From the NCBI GenBank assembly GCA_002686265.1, contig NZBA01000120.1, positions 140,081 through 204,080 of the forward strand: DNA of 64,000 nucleotides, in the 5' to 3' direction. The notes below the pieces were generated by a model. It saw nothing but the letters and a program-made list of their open reading frames with translations. It searched no databases and was not told where the DNA came from. Both the position numbers and the translations under genes were made by a program. How positions within the stretch are numbered: the stretch's first letter is position 1; each line of letters begins with the position of its first letter. Source of the stretch: Planctomycetota bacterium (GTDB taxonomy: Bacteria > Planctomycetota > UBA1135 > GCA-002686595). Positions 33,472-43,285 of this stretch are shown here, piece after piece.

Positions 33472-34599
33472 CTACTGGGCCAGGTCGCGGTCGATAGCCA
33501 AAGCCACGCCCCCGTCCTCCTCGCGGCCTCGGGCGCGTTCGAGGGCCGCGCGCACGCCGCGATCCGCGCCGTGGGCGCGGCCCAAGGACCAGGAGCTCGC
33601 CTCGCGCACCAAGGGCGAGGGGTCGAAGGAGAGGGCCCGCAGCAAGGCCCGCCGGCCTTCCTCCGAGGGGCGGTTGCCCAAGACGATCGCGGCGTTGCGC
33701 GCCAGTCCCGCGCGGCGCGGGCGCTGGAGCGGAGAGCCGCGGAAGCGGGTGGAGAAGTCCTCGCCCACGGTGAGCCAACTCACCAGACCCTCGTCCCGCA
33801 GGGCCGGGTGCGCGCCGAAGCGCTCGGCCAGATCGGGGGTCCCCGCCCCGAAAGGGCAGACCTCCGAGCACACGTCGCATCCGAAAGCCCAGTCTCCGAG
33901 CCGCTCGCGCAGCTCGCGCGGCACCGGACCGCGATTCTCGATCGTCTGGTAGCTGATGCAGTCGGGTGCGTGCAGGCGCCCGGGCGCGAAGAGAGCGCCG
34001 GTCGGGCAGGCATCGAGGCAAGCCCGACAGGTGCCGCAGGAGCCGGGCACCGGCGCCTCGGTCGGGACCAGGTCCTCCTCGATGAGCAGCTCGCCCAGGA
34101 AGAACCAAGGCCCGAACTCGGGGTGCAGCAGATTCGCGGCGCGGGACTCGAAGCCCAAACCCGCGCGCGAGGCGTGGGAGCGCTCCAGGAGCGGACCGGC
34201 GTCCACGACCTTGCGCCAAGGGCCGCCGAACCCTTCGGCCGCAAGGCGCCGCGCCAGCTTCTCGAGGCGCTTGCCGACCACGTTGTGGTAGTCACGCCCC
34301 GCCGCGTAGCGTGCCACGCGCGCGCCGTCGGGCAGGGCGAAGGCGGGACGCGAGTGGCCCAGGCCGACGCACAGGATGCTGTGGCCCTCTGGCAGCAGGC
34401 TGCGCGGATCGACGATCCGCTCGCGGTTGCGCTCGAGGTACTCCATCGAGCCGTGGCGGCCTTCCGCCAGCCAACCCTCGAAACGCTCGGCGGCCGGCGG
34501 CGGGGCCAAGGGTGCGATGCCGGCCAGGTCGAAGCCCACCTCTCGGGCGACGTCCAGAGCGAGCGCGGCGCGGTCCATGGGCCCATCCTGATCCGTCAT
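33472..34599 (-). CDS. queG: Epoxyqueuosine reductase
   Basis: QueG reduces epoxyqueuosine to queuosine in tRNA with cobalamin and two 4Fe-4S clusters. The 375-aa protein has VGFDLAGIAPLAPPPAAERF, VARYAAGRDYHNV, ASRAGLGFESRAANLLHPEFG, the cluster motifs CGTCRACLDACPTGAL and CDVCSEVCPFG, and a C-terminal HEAT-like part. The start is ATG at 34599; an ATG seven codons later is possible. Confidence 0.93.
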   Translation of the reverse strand: MTDQDGPMDRAALALDVAREVGFDLAGIAPLAPPPAAERFEGWLAEGRHGSMEYLERNRERIVDPRSLLPEGHSILCVGLGHSRPAFALPDGARVARYAAGRDYHNVVGKRLEKLARRLAAEGFGGPWRKVVDAGPLLERSHASRAGLGFESRAANLLHPEFGPWFFLGELLIEEDLVPTEAPVPGSCGTCRACLDACPTGALFAPGRLHAPDCISYQTIENRGPVPRELRERLGDWAFGCDVCSEVCPFGAGTPDLAERFGAHPALRDEGLVSWLTVGEDFSTRFRGSPLQRPRRAGLARNAAIVLGNRPSEEGRRALLRALSFDPSPLVREASSWSLGRAHGADRGVRAALERARGREEDGGVALAIDRDLAQ

Positions 34600-35114
34600 C
34601 GGCGAGAAGCCCAGTCCGCTCCTGTCGCGAGGCTTCGCGGCGGAGCGCGGGAATCGCCCGCTGGAGGCACTCGCCGCTCCCTCGGCGCCCTCGCAGGATC
34701 GCCCGCGGGGCTGACGGAACGAAGCCCCGGCCGGCGAGCCTGCACACTCGGGGGCGAAGCTCCGCGGGCGGAGCGGGCCCGCCTGGGAGCGCGTTCGCCT
34801 CGCCGGGTCTTCCGGCTCACTCCCCCGCGGACGAATCTCGGGCCAGGAGGCCTCCAGCGAGGTCGGAGAGGGCCGAACCGTGCGTTGGGCAGGGGTTGAA
34901 GAGAAATCGCAAGCTGTTGTAAGAACAAGGGTTACGGGATTCTCGCGGATCCCGGTGGGGGTCGGGTCGGGATCCGTGCGTACCGGAACCGTAACCGGGA
35001 ACCGTCGCTGCCCCTAGAATGGCATTCGAGGGTGCGTTCCGACTGCACGATCCCCCCAGGAAGGCCGGCCCTCGCCTCCCGGTTCCTCCGTCCCCCGTTC
35101 CAGGCCCCCGTTTG
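34600..35114 (+). other. Upstream region of the ECF sigma operon
   Basis: No gene is seen. The part at 34890-34950 is less GC-rich than its surroundings. GGAACCGT occurs twice (34985-34992 and 34998-35005), and TAGAAT (35015-35020) resembles the -10 boxes of other genes. GGAAC followed by CGTC is reminiscent of ECF-type promoters, with shorter spacing than usual, so self-activation by the sigma factor is possible. Confidence 0.4.
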
Positions 35115-36035
35115 ATGCAGGCGATCGACCCGTACAGCTCCGGTCTTGCCACCCTGGGGGAGGAGACTCTGCAGCGCATCGCCGACCGCATGGGGGAGCT
35201 GCAAGGTGAGGCCGGCCGGCGGGAGCGGGCGGCCATCGCCGCCCTGCTGACGGACGGCGAGCGCACCATCGAAGCGCGCCGCGATGCCGCCTCGACGCGC
35301 CTGATGGAGGCCTTCCGCAACGACCGCGGGCGCGGCAGCTTCGGTCTGCTCTATGAGCTCAACGGCCAGCACCTGTTCACCCAGGTCGTCGGGCGCCTGC
35401 GCCGCTACGGGAGCCACGCGGATCCGCGCGACGTCCTGCAAGAGGTGTTCTTCAACGTCTACCGCTATCCGCACCGCTTCAACGCCGCGCGCGAGGACGC
35501 CTTTCGGGTGTGGTCGGCGATGATCGTGCGCAACACGGTCCTCAAGCACCTGCGCTCCAACTCCCGCGGCGGGCGTCAGGAGGTGAACTTCGACGAGCTG
35601 CCCGACCAGCCCAACGAGAAGGCTCAGAGCCCCCTCGGCGGAGCGATCGAGAGCGAGAGTACCGACGAGTGCGCCCGCACCTACCTCACCTACCTCCAGC
35701 TCTACCTCGAGTTCTACTCGATGCTCTCCGAGCGCGAGCGCCGGGCGCTGCACCTCGTCGAGGTCGAGGACAAGAGCTACCGCGAGGCGGCGACCGAGCT
35801 CGAGATCAAGCTGGAGAACCTCAAGATGGTCATCTTCCGAGCCCGTCGCAAGATCCACCGCTCCATGCGGCGTATCTTCGACGGACTCTCTCCCGACTGC
35901 CGGCCGGCTCGCGAGCCCCAGGCCGGCACCTCCGTTCGCAGTGGAGGAGTGGATGTCGGTCGCGGCGGCCTCGAGGCCACCGGGAGCGACGAGCCAACCC
36001 CTGACCGCGACCCCGCGGCCGAGGAGGGTCACTAA
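35115..36035 (+). CDS. ECF-type RNA polymerase sigma factor
   Basis: The protein of about 306 aa has region 2 (ELNGQHLFTQVVGRLRRYG, DPRDVLQEVFFNVYRYPHRF, FRVWSAMIVRNTVLKHLR) and region 4 (LSERERRALHLVEVEDKSYREA and the helix KLENLKMVIFRARRKIHRS). N-terminal and C-terminal extensions are larger than in usual ECF factors. The ATG at 35115 was chosen because TAGAAT at 35015-35020 overlaps the more distant ATG at 35019. The following gene encodes its likely anti-sigma factor. Confidence 0.85.
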   Translation: MQAIDPYSSGLATLGEETLQRIADRMGELQGEAGRRERAAIAALLTDGERTIEARRDAASTRLMEAFRNDRGRGSFGLLYELNGQHLFTQVVGRLRRYGSHADPRDVLQEVFFNVYRYPHRFNAAREDAFRVWSAMIVRNTVLKHLRSNSRGGRQEVNFDELPDQPNEKAQSPLGGAIESESTDECARTYLTYLQLYLEFYSMLSERERRALHLVEVEDKSYREAATELEIKLENLKMVIFRARRKIHRSMRRIFDGLSPDCRPAREPQAGTSVRSGGVDVGRGGLEATGSDEPTPDRDPAAEEGH

Positions 36036-36037
36036 TC

Positions 36038-37096
36038 ATGAAAACGAAACAGAACTGGCTGGAGGGAGCTGAGCCCCACGCTGAGTTCCAGCTCGACTTG
36101 TCCTGCATGTTGGACGGAGAGCTGGACGAGGCGCGTGCGGGGCGCGTGATGCTCCACATCGAGGGCTGCGATTGCTGCCGCGACTTCCTCGAGGACCTGC
36201 GCACCCAGGTGCGACTGCACCGGGACATGACCGACCCCGATCGGCTCTTCGCGCGCGTCGCGATGCTGACGGGTACCGACCTCGGCGAGGAAGCCGAGGC
36301 GATCGACCTGATCCACAAGCTGGCCACGGTCTTCTACCAGCTCGGCAAGTCCTACGTGCTCTCCGCCATCGACCCCGACTTCCGCACGCGCGTCTTCGAA
36401 GCGGCCGTGCCCGTCGGCGAGACCCAGTCCCAAGGTCGCGGTTTTGTCGACGGCGTCTTGATGAGGGGCTCCGATCACACCGGCGGCGTCGACTGGACCC
36501 ACGCCCGCCACATGCTCAACGGGCGCCTCGAGCGCATCGAGGACCCGATCGAGAAGGGACGGCGCCTGCTCGAGGAAGCCGTCTCCGCCGACGCCGCCCA
36601 CGAGGAGGCGCGCCTCTATCTGGCCTTCCTGCACGCCCACGAGGGCCGCACGCTCAAGGCCGCCGAGGAGTACCGCCTGGTCTTTCACACGGCGCTCTGC
36701 GAAGAGAACCGCGGCCACGCCGCGATGCAGCTCGGCCGCCTGTTCGCGGGCGAGGAGGACTTCCGCAAGGCCACCCTCTACTTCCGCTGGATCACCATCA
36801 GCGGGCTCGAGCGACGCGACGCACGGTTCTTTGGCGCCCGCTTCAACCTCGGCAAGGCCTACGCGATGCTCGGCGACCGCAAGCGGTCGGTGGGCACCTT
36901 CAGGACCTTGCTCGACGAACACCCCGATCATGTAGCCGACGTCGCCCGCCTCTTCGCGGGCGCGCCGAAGCTCAGGCAGGTGATCGAGGAGAAACCAGGA
37001 TTCATCGAGGAGCTCGTGGCCGGTTGCCCCGAGCTGTTCAGTGCACCTTCTGCGGCCGGATCCGCCGAGGGTGACGAGTTCAAGGAGGACTTCTGA
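36038..37096 (+). CDS. Probable zinc-binding anti-sigma factor with TPR region
   Basis: The 352-aa protein starts with LDLSCMLDGELDEARAGRVM and the HxxxCxxC of ZAS anti-sigma factors (His40, Cys44, Cys47 in MLHIEGCDCC). A helical region with TPR-type units follows (EEARLYLAFLHAHEGRTLKA, GHAAMQLGRLFAGEEDFRKA, FGARFNLGKAYAMLGDRKRS). No membrane segment is seen, so it should act in the cytoplasm on the sigma factor encoded just upstream. AGGAGG lies 10 nt before the ATG. Its stop shares a base with the next start. Confidence 0.8.
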   Translation: MKTKQNWLEGAEPHAEFQLDLSCMLDGELDEARAGRVMLHIEGCDCCRDFLEDLRTQVRLHRDMTDPDRLFARVAMLTGTDLGEEAEAIDLIHKLATVFYQLGKSYVLSAIDPDFRTRVFEAAVPVGETQSQGRGFVDGVLMRGSDHTGGVDWTHARHMLNGRLERIEDPIEKGRRLLEEAVSADAAHEEARLYLAFLHAHEGRTLKAAEEYRLVFHTALCEENRGHAAMQLGRLFAGEEDFRKATLYFRWITISGLERRDARFFGARFNLGKAYAMLGDRKRSVGTFRTLLDEHPDHVADVARLFAGAPKLRQVIEEKPGFIEELVAGCPELFSAPSAAGSAEGDEFKEDF

Positions 37097-37707
37097 TGAC
37101 TGCATGGACGAAACGAAACGGGATCGGCCGCCACCGCCGGTGGACCTCCCTACTCCTGGGCGGCCTGCTCGTCGGCCTGGGATCGATGGCCGTGGGCAAT
37201 GGAGGCTACGACGACGAGATGGTCGGCACCATGCCCATGACCGCCGGCTTCATCATCGGCGAGCCCGGTCAGGACTTTCAGCGCGACACCGCTTTCTACA
37301 TCCACGGCCCGACCTCACGCGTGTTGCGCGGCATTTCCGGCAGCCTCGGCGAGGGCGTGATCACCGTGCAGGACGGGGACGGGAAGCACTCTCTGGTGCT
37401 CTTCCACGGTACCTTGGCCGCGGATCTCGACGCGACCTTGTTCCTCGACCCCGAGGTGGAGGCCGGCCTGGCGACGGGTGCGGGCTTGGGCCCGGTGGCC
37501 GTCGCCCTCGGGACGGACGAGCGCATCGTCTCCGTCTCCGCCCTCGCGCCCCTCTCCCGCCGGGCCCTGCCGATCGGGGCCTACTACGAGAGCGGCCACC
37601 TGTCCGACGGCGTGCACCTGTTCACGCGCACCGCGGCCGGTGAGCGGAGCCACATCGTGCTCGACGCCATCGGCGGCATCGTGAGCCTGCGCCAGATCAC
37701 CGACTGA
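37096..37707 (+). CDS. Membrane-anchored or secreted protein of unknown function
   Basis: The 203-aa protein has a basic N-terminus and one hydrophobic segment (WTSLLLGGLLVGLGSMAVG), then a beta-rich domain. No family is recognised. The TGATG junction makes it the third gene of the sigma operon, so it may be an envelope partner or target of the regulator. A strong terminator follows. Confidence 0.65.
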   Translation: MTAWTKRNGIGRHRRWTSLLLGGLLVGLGSMAVGNGGYDDEMVGTMPMTAGFIIGEPGQDFQRDTAFYIHGPTSRVLRGISGSLGEGVITVQDGDGKHSLVLFHGTLAADLDATLFLDPEVEAGLATGAGLGPVAVALGTDERIVSVSALAPLSRRALPIGAYYESGHLSDGVHLFTRTAAGERSHIVLDAIGGIVSLRQITD

Positions 37708-37747
37708 GAGAGCCGCCCAGACCGGCGACTTGGATCGCCGGGAGTAC

Positions 37748-37794
37748 GAGGAGAGGCCCCGTCGCCGCTGTCCGCGGTGACGGGGCCTCTCCTC
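37748..37794. terminator. Strong bidirectional terminator
   Basis: A perfect 16-bp stem (37748-37763 with 37779-37794, GAGGAGAGGCCCCGTC and its complement) holds an inner CCGC/GCGG stem. It lies between two convergent genes and can end both transcripts. Confidence 0.85.
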
Positions 37795-37819
37795 GCCTCC
37801 CGCGGCGGGCGGCGCGCTC

Positions 37820-39433
37820 TCAGTCCGGCCAGACACAGCCGTCGATGCACGGCCGATCGGGGTCGGCACCGCCGTTGTTGCCCCGGGCCTCGCCGGCTCC
37901 CGCGTAGCCCATCGCCTCCAGCTCCGCGATCTCCGCGGGAGTGAGCCCCGGCGTGGCGTCATCCGCCAGGCGCGCGGGCAGGAGCTCGCGCGCCGGGCCG
38001 AGGGCGGCGCGCAGCTCCTCGAGGCGGGCGGCCCAGCGGGGGCCGGGACCCTCCTCGATGCGGAAGCGCTCGCCGAAGCCGCGCTCGGTCGGGTCGAGGG
38101 AGAGGTCGATGTGCTGACCGATCCAGGGTTCCATCCCGCGGGCTCCCAAGAGGGCGTGCTCCTCGCCGCGGTGCAGGCCGACCATGCGCAGGGGAGCGCC
38201 GGGGCGGTCGAACAGCAGCAGCTCCGAGAGGTAGGTGGCGGGCTCGTTCGGCGCTTGGCCGCCGGCCACGGCGGAGAGATCGCGCCCCATGGCTCCCGGC
38301 GGCGGCGCGAGGCCGCACAGGCCGCTGATCGTCGGCGCGAGGTCGACCAGCCCGACCGGGCCGGCGATGCGCAGGCCGGCGGGCAGGCCCGCGGGCCAGC
38401 GAACGATCCAGGGCACGTGCACGCTCTCGCGGTAGAGGGAACGGCGGTGCTGCTTCTCGCCGTGCTCGAAGAACTCCTCGCCGTGGTCGGAGACGACGAC
38501 CACCAGCGTGTCCCGCGTCAGGTCGCGCGCCTCCAAGGCGTCGAGCAGGCGCCCGACCTGGGAGTCCACCCAGGCGATCTCGCCGTCGTAGAGGGCGACG
38601 AGGTGACGCAGGTCGGCCTCCGCCATCCCGCGCCCCACCGGTGTGCCCGCGCCCATCACGTTGCGGCCGGTGATGGGGCCGTCGTAGGCGGGGTCGGCGA
38701 AGCGCTCGTGGAAGGGCTCCGGCGCCCGGTAGGGGTCGTGGACGTCGAACAGGTGCAGGAAGCAGAAGAACGGGCGTTCGGGCGTCCGCTCGCGCGCTCC
38801 GTCGATCCAGGCCAGGGCGCGGTCAACCGCCTCGGGGGAGGAGGGGCGCGTGTCGTCGAAGAGCTCGGGGTGCTCCTGTGCCAGGCGCCGCTGGCCCTCG
38901 GTGTCGCCCCGCGCCCGCAGGGCTTCGAACTGCTTCGAGACGACGGGGTGCGAGTAGAAGGTGTGGCCGAGGCGCTCGTAGACCTCGAACCCCGGGCCGA
39001 AGCCGAAGGTCGGCTCGAGGTACTTCCAGGTGTAGAACCCGCCCGTGCGATAGCCCGCGCTGCGCAGGACCTCGGGCAGGAAGAGCCCGCGCAGGGACAC
39101 GGACAGGGGGCCGCCGTCGGGCGCGGGCCGAGACCAGAGGCGGTCATCGCAGATGCCGTGGGCGCTGATCGGCAGGCCGGTCAGCATCGAGACGTGGGCG
39201 GGCAGGGTCCAGGAGGTCGTGGAGGTGGCGCTCTCGAAGAGGACGCCCTCGCTCGCCAGGGCGTCGAGTCGCGGCGAGGTTTCTCGCTCGTAGCCGTAGC
39301 ACGAGAGGTGGTCCGCCCGCAGGGTGTCGATGCTGATGAGCAGCACGTTCGGCGGCGGCGTCTCGGGGACGCCGGGGGCACAGGCGAAGGCCGCGGCCGC
39401 GGCGAGGAGGACTCGGAGGCTCGGGGAGAACAT
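37820..39433 (-). CDS. Sulfatase-like hydrolase without the formylglycine motif
   Basis: The 537-aa protein has a signal or lipoprotein-like start (LLAAAAAFACAPG) and the alkaline phosphatase/sulfatase fold: NVLLISIDTLRADHLSCYGY, ATSTTSWTLPAHVSMLTG, HLFDVHDPY, VVVVSDHGEEF and a C-terminal IAELEAMGYAG. The usual C/S-x-P-x-R site that becomes formylglycine is replaced by S-W-T-L-P-A-H. Ser or Thr may be the nucleophile, and the substrate may be a phosphate or sulfate ester. Cys-rich tail (CIDGCVWPD). Confidence 0.85.
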   Translation of the reverse strand: MFSPSLRVLLAAAAAFACAPGVPETPPPNVLLISIDTLRADHLSCYGYERETSPRLDALASEGVLFESATSTTSWTLPAHVSMLTGLPISAHGICDDRLWSRPAPDGGPLSVSLRGLFLPEVLRSAGYRTGGFYTWKYLEPTFGFGPGFEVYERLGHTFYSHPVVSKQFEALRARGDTEGQRRLAQEHPELFDDTRPSSPEAVDRALAWIDGARERTPERPFFCFLHLFDVHDPYRAPEPFHERFADPAYDGPITGRNVMGAGTPVGRGMAEADLRHLVALYDGEIAWVDSQVGRLLDALEARDLTRDTLVVVVSDHGEEFFEHGEKQHRRSLYRESVHVPWIVRWPAGLPAGLRIAGPVGLVDLAPTISGLCGLAPPPGAMGRDLSAVAGGQAPNEPATYLSELLLFDRPGAPLRMVGLHRGEEHALLGARGMEPWIGQHIDLSLDPTERGFGERFRIEEGPGPRWAARLEELRAALGPARELLPARLADDATPGLTPAEIAELEAMGYAGAGEARGNNGGADPDRPCIDGCVWPD

Positions 39434-39456
39434 GGAAGGCGGGCGCGGGGAGGTTC

Positions 39457-40470
39457 TCAGCCCCCTCGCGTGTGCATCTCCAGGTGAGGATCGTCGCGGC
39501 CCGACTCGGCGGTCAGCGCCGCATCGCGCCGGGCGAGGGCCTTGCGCTCCTCGGCGCCGCGGTCGGCGCGCGATTTCCAGCCGGCCAGGATCAGCGCCTC
39601 TAGCTGGGCGCGCGATGCGCCGGCCCGCAACGGCCCGCGCAAGTCGGTGCCCTCGAGCGCGTACAGACAGCGGAACCACTGCCCGTCGGCGGTCAGGCGG
39701 CTGCGGTCGCAGGACGAGCAGAAGGGCGCGCTGACCGAGGCGACGATCCCGAAGACCGTGCCGTCGCTCAGGCGGTAGCGCGCGGCGGGCGCCGGACCGT
39801 CGGGGGCGATGGCCTCGATGGCGCCCAGCTCGGTGCTCACGAGCTCCAGAATGCGCTCGCGCCCGACGACCTCCTCGGGAGACCAGCGGTTGGCGCCGCC
39901 CACGTCCATGTACTCGATGAAGCGCACCTCCGCCCCGATGTCGCAGCCGAAGCGGATCAGGTCGCAGAGCTCGTCCTCGTTCACGCCGCGCAGGACGACC
40001 GTGTTCAGCTTGAGCCGAGGGGAGTGCGCCACCGCCCGCAGGCCGGCGAGGACACTCCGCAGGTCGTCGCGGCGGGTCAGCACCTTGAAGCGGTCCGGGC
40101 GCAGGGTGTCGAGGCTGACGGTGAAGCGGTCCAGGCCTGAGGCCAGCAGGCCGGGGCCCTCCGCGGCCAGGCGCAGGCCGTTGGTCGTCAAGGCGATCTC
40201 GCGCAGGTCGCCTCGGGCGGCGAGGGAGGACACCAGGGCGGGGAGGTCGCGGCGCAACAGCGGCTCGCCGCCGGTCAGGCGCAGCTTGTCCACGCCCTGG
40301 GCCACGAAGACGTCCACGAGGGTGCAGATCTCCTCGAAGGACAGCAGGTCGTCGCGCTGGAGCCAGATGTAGTCCTCCTCGGGCATGCAGTAGGTGCAGC
40401 GCAGGTTGCAGCGGTCCGTCACGGACAGGCGCAGGTTGCGGAGCGGGCGCTCGAGGATGTCGGCCAGCAT
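39457..40470 (-). CDS. moaA: GTP 3',8-cyclase
   Basis: MoaA, a radical SAM enzyme, starts molybdenum cofactor synthesis from GTP. The protein shows LRLSVTDRCNLRCTYCMPEE (CxxxCxxC for the SAM cluster), LRLTGGEPLLRRDL, LTTNGLRL, SLDTLRPDRF and LNTVVLRGVNEDEL. The C-terminal cluster cysteines are in CSSCDRSRLTADGQWFRCL. The tail GG motif (HTRGG) needed by the family is present. The start at 40470 matches the usual N-terminus; an in-frame ATG at 40527 adds 19 poor-quality residues. Divergent from pepN. Confidence 0.93.
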   Translation of the reverse strand: MLADILERPLRNLRLSVTDRCNLRCTYCMPEEDYIWLQRDDLLSFEEICTLVDVFVAQGVDKLRLTGGEPLLRRDLPALVSSLAARGDLREIALTTNGLRLAAEGPGLLASGLDRFTVSLDTLRPDRFKVLTRRDDLRSVLAGLRAVAHSPRLKLNTVVLRGVNEDELCDLIRFGCDIGAEVRFIEYMDVGGANRWSPEEVVGRERILELVSTELGAIEAIAPDGPAPAARYRLSDGTVFGIVASVSAPFCSSCDRSRLTADGQWFRCLYALEGTDLRGPLRAGASRAQLEALILAGWKSRADRGAEERKALARRDAALTAESGRDDPHLEMHTRGG

Positions 40471-40607
40471 GGCGTCGGGACATTGTGCCCCCCCGGCGCC
40501 GGGGGAGGTAGGGGATGCGTTCCCCATCCGCGGAGCGCTCTCGGGCCTCGCGACAATCCGCTAGGATGTCGCCCCGTCGCCCGCCGATCGCAGACCCCCG
40601 CCCAGCC

Positions 40608-43280
40608 ATGACCGAGACGACCACCACTCCGCCGCGCAGCGCGACCGTCCACTACCGCGCGGACTACCGCATCCCCGACTTCCTGATCGACACGGTCGAT
40701 CTGCGCTTCGACCTCCACGAGGACCACGCGCTCGTCACGGCGCTCGCCAGGGTGCGCCGCAATCCCGAGGCCGAGGACCAGAGCGCGCCGCTCGTGCTGG
40801 TCGGCGAGGAGCTCGAGCTGATCTCGGTCGCTCTCGACGGCAAGCGCCTGACGGAGACCGCCTACACGCTCGACGAGGAGAGCCTGACCTTGACCGCCGT
40901 CTCCGACGCCTTCACCCTCGAGACGGTCGTTCGCGTCAGACCCCAGGACAACACCTCCTGCGAGGGCCTCTATCGCTCCAGCGGGACCTTCTGCACCCAG
41001 TGCGAGGCGGAGGGTTTCCGCAAGATCACCTACTTCCTCGACCGGCCGGACGTGATGGCGGTCTACACGGTCACCATCGAGGCGGACCGAGAGGGGGCTG
41101 CGGTGCTGCTCTCCAACGGCAACCGAATCGACTCGGGCGACGCGGGGGGCGGGCGTCATTGGGCGCGCTTCGAGGACCCCTTCGCCAAACCGAGCTACCT
41201 CTTCGCCCTCGTCGCGGGTGACCTCGGCAGCGTCGAGGACACCTTCACGACCGCCTCGGGGCGCGTCGTGCGTCTAGCGATCTACGTCGAAGCCGAGAAT
41301 CTCGACCGCTGCGCCCACGCGATGGAATCGCTCAAGCGGGCCATGGCCTGGGACGAGCAGATGTACGGCCTCGAGTGCGATCTCGACGAGTACAAGATCG
41401 TCGCCACCAATGACTTCAACATGGGCGCGATGGAGAACAAGGGGTTGAACGTCTTCAACTCGCTCTTCGTGCTCGCGCGGCCGGACACGGCGACCGACGA
41501 CAACTACGAGGGCATCGAGGGCGTCATCGCCCACGAGTATTTCCACAACTGGACCGGGAACCGGGTCACCTGTCGCGACTGGTTCCAGCTCAGCCTCAAG
41601 GAGGGGCTGACGGTCTTCCGTGACCAGGAGTTCAGCGCTGACATGGCGTCGCGGGCGGTCAAGCGCATCGCGGACGTGCGCGTCCTGCGCGCCGCGCAGT
41701 TCGCCGAGGACGCCGGCCCGATGGCGCACCCGGTGCGGCCGGAGTCGTACATCGAGATGAACAACTTCTACACCCTGACGGTCTACAACAAGGGTGCCGA
41801 GGTGGTGCGGATGATCCACACGCTGGTGGGCGCCGAGGGGTTTCGCAAGGGCATGGACCTCTACTTCGAGCGGCACGACGGCCAGGCGGTGACCTGCGAC
41901 GACTTCCGCGCGGCCATGGCCGACGCCAACGGCGTGGACCTCGAGCCGTTCGAGCGCTGGTACCTCCAGGCGGGCACTCCCGTCCTCGAGGCGCGCGGCG
42001 TGCACGATGAACGGCGGCGGACCTACACCCTCAGCCTCGTTCAGTCCTGCCCTTCCTCACCGGGGCAGGAAACCAAGCAGCCCTTCCACGTGCCCGTGGC
42101 CGTGGGCTTGCTGGGCGCGGACGGGAGAGACCTGCCCCTGCGCCTGGAGGGAGAGGCGGCCGCGGCGGGGACGACCCGCGTGCTCGAGCTGCGCGAGGCC
42201 GAGCAGACCTTCACTTTCGTTGACGTCGACGCGCCGCCGGTGCCCTCGCTGTTGCGCGGGTTCTCCGCGCCGGTGCGCTTGGAATGCGAGCGCCCGCGCT
42301 CCGAGCTGGCCTTCGCCATGGCCCACGACAGCGACTCGTTCAACCGCTGGGACGCGGGGGAGCGCTTCGCGACCGAGATGCTCCTGGAGATGGTGGCGGC
42401 GCGCTCCGCGGGAGCGGAGATGGAGCTCGATCCCGCCTACCTCGAGGCCTTCGCCGGGGTCCTGGCGGACGCTGAGCTCGATCCGTCTCTGAAGGCCTTG
42501 GCCCTCACCCTGCCGGTGGAGACCTGGCTGGCGGAGCAGATGGAGGTCGTCGATCCCGATGGCATCCACGCCGCGCGCGACGCCGCGCGGACGAGCATCG
42601 CGACGGCCCTGCACCACGAGCTGCTCGCGGTCTTCCACGCCTGCGCCGCCGAGGGTCCGGCGACGATGGACCAGGCCTCGAGCGGCCGCCGCCGCCTGCG
42701 CGCGATGGCCCTCTCCTACCTCGTGCGCTCCCAGGTCGCCGACCTCGTCCCCCTGTGCGCCGAGGCCTTCGAAGAGGCGGACAACATGACCGACTCGCAG
42801 TCGGCGCTCGCCCTCCTGTGCCATTTCGATCGGCCGGAGCGCGAGCGCGCCCTGGAGGCCTTCTACCGGCGCTGGGAGACCAACCCGCTGGTGATCGACA
42901 AGTGGTTCAGCGTCCAGGCCTTCTCCGACCTCCCCGACGCCCTGGAGCGGGTCGAGCGCTTGTGCGTCCACTCCGCCTTCACCTTGGCCAACCCCAACCG
43001 TGCGCGCAGCCTGCTCTACACCTTCTGCGCGGGCAACCAGGCGCGCTTCCACGACGCCTCGGGCGGAGGCTATCGTCTGCTCGCCGAGCAGGTGACCGCG
43101 CTCGACGCCCTCAACCCCCAGGTGGCGGCGCGCCTCGTCACGCCGCTGTTGCGCTGGGATCGGTTCGACGCCGAGCGCCGGAGGGCCATGCGCGGATGCC
43201 TCGAGGGGCTCGGGGCTGTGGAGTCACTCTCCAAGGACGTCTTCGAGAAGGTCTCCAAGAGCCTCGCGCGCGCCGATTGA
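40608..43280 (+). CDS. pepN: Aminopeptidase N (M1 family)
   Basis: PepN removes N-terminal residues from peptides. The 890-aa length matches the bacterial PepN type. It has ITYFLDRPDVMAVYTVTIEA, FNMGAMENKGLNVFN (GAMEN exopeptidase motif near 275), HEYFHNWTGNRVTCRDW (zinc site near 308) with the downstream Glu in LKEGLTVFRDQEFS, and a full-length C-terminal helical domain. The start is ATG at 40608; TAGGAT at 40562-40567 may be the -10 box. pdxA starts 5 nt after the stop. Confidence 0.95.
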   Translation: MTETTTTPPRSATVHYRADYRIPDFLIDTVDLRFDLHEDHALVTALARVRRNPEAEDQSAPLVLVGEELELISVALDGKRLTETAYTLDEESLTLTAVSDAFTLETVVRVRPQDNTSCEGLYRSSGTFCTQCEAEGFRKITYFLDRPDVMAVYTVTIEADREGAAVLLSNGNRIDSGDAGGGRHWARFEDPFAKPSYLFALVAGDLGSVEDTFTTASGRVVRLAIYVEAENLDRCAHAMESLKRAMAWDEQMYGLECDLDEYKIVATNDFNMGAMENKGLNVFNSLFVLARPDTATDDNYEGIEGVIAHEYFHNWTGNRVTCRDWFQLSLKEGLTVFRDQEFSADMASRAVKRIADVRVLRAAQFAEDAGPMAHPVRPESYIEMNNFYTLTVYNKGAEVVRMIHTLVGAEGFRKGMDLYFERHDGQAVTCDDFRAAMADANGVDLEPFERWYLQAGTPVLEARGVHDERRRTYTLSLVQSCPSSPGQETKQPFHVPVAVGLLGADGRDLPLRLEGEAAAAGTTRVLELREAEQTFTFVDVDAPPVPSLLRGFSAPVRLECERPRSELAFAMAHDSDSFNRWDAGERFATEMLLEMVAARSAGAEMELDPAYLEAFAGVLADAELDPSLKALALTLPVETWLAEQMEVVDPDGIHAARDAARTSIATALHHELLAVFHACAAEGPATMDQASSGRRRLRAMALSYLVRSQVADLVPLCAEAFEEADNMTDSQSALALLCHFDRPERERALEAFYRRWETNPLVIDKWFSVQAFSDLPDALERVERLCVHSAFTLANPNRARSLLYTFCAGNQARFHDASGGGYRLLAEQVTALDALNPQVAARLVTPLLRWDRFDAERRRAMRGCLEGLGAVESLSKDVFEKVSKSLARAD

Positions 43281-43285
43281 GCTCG

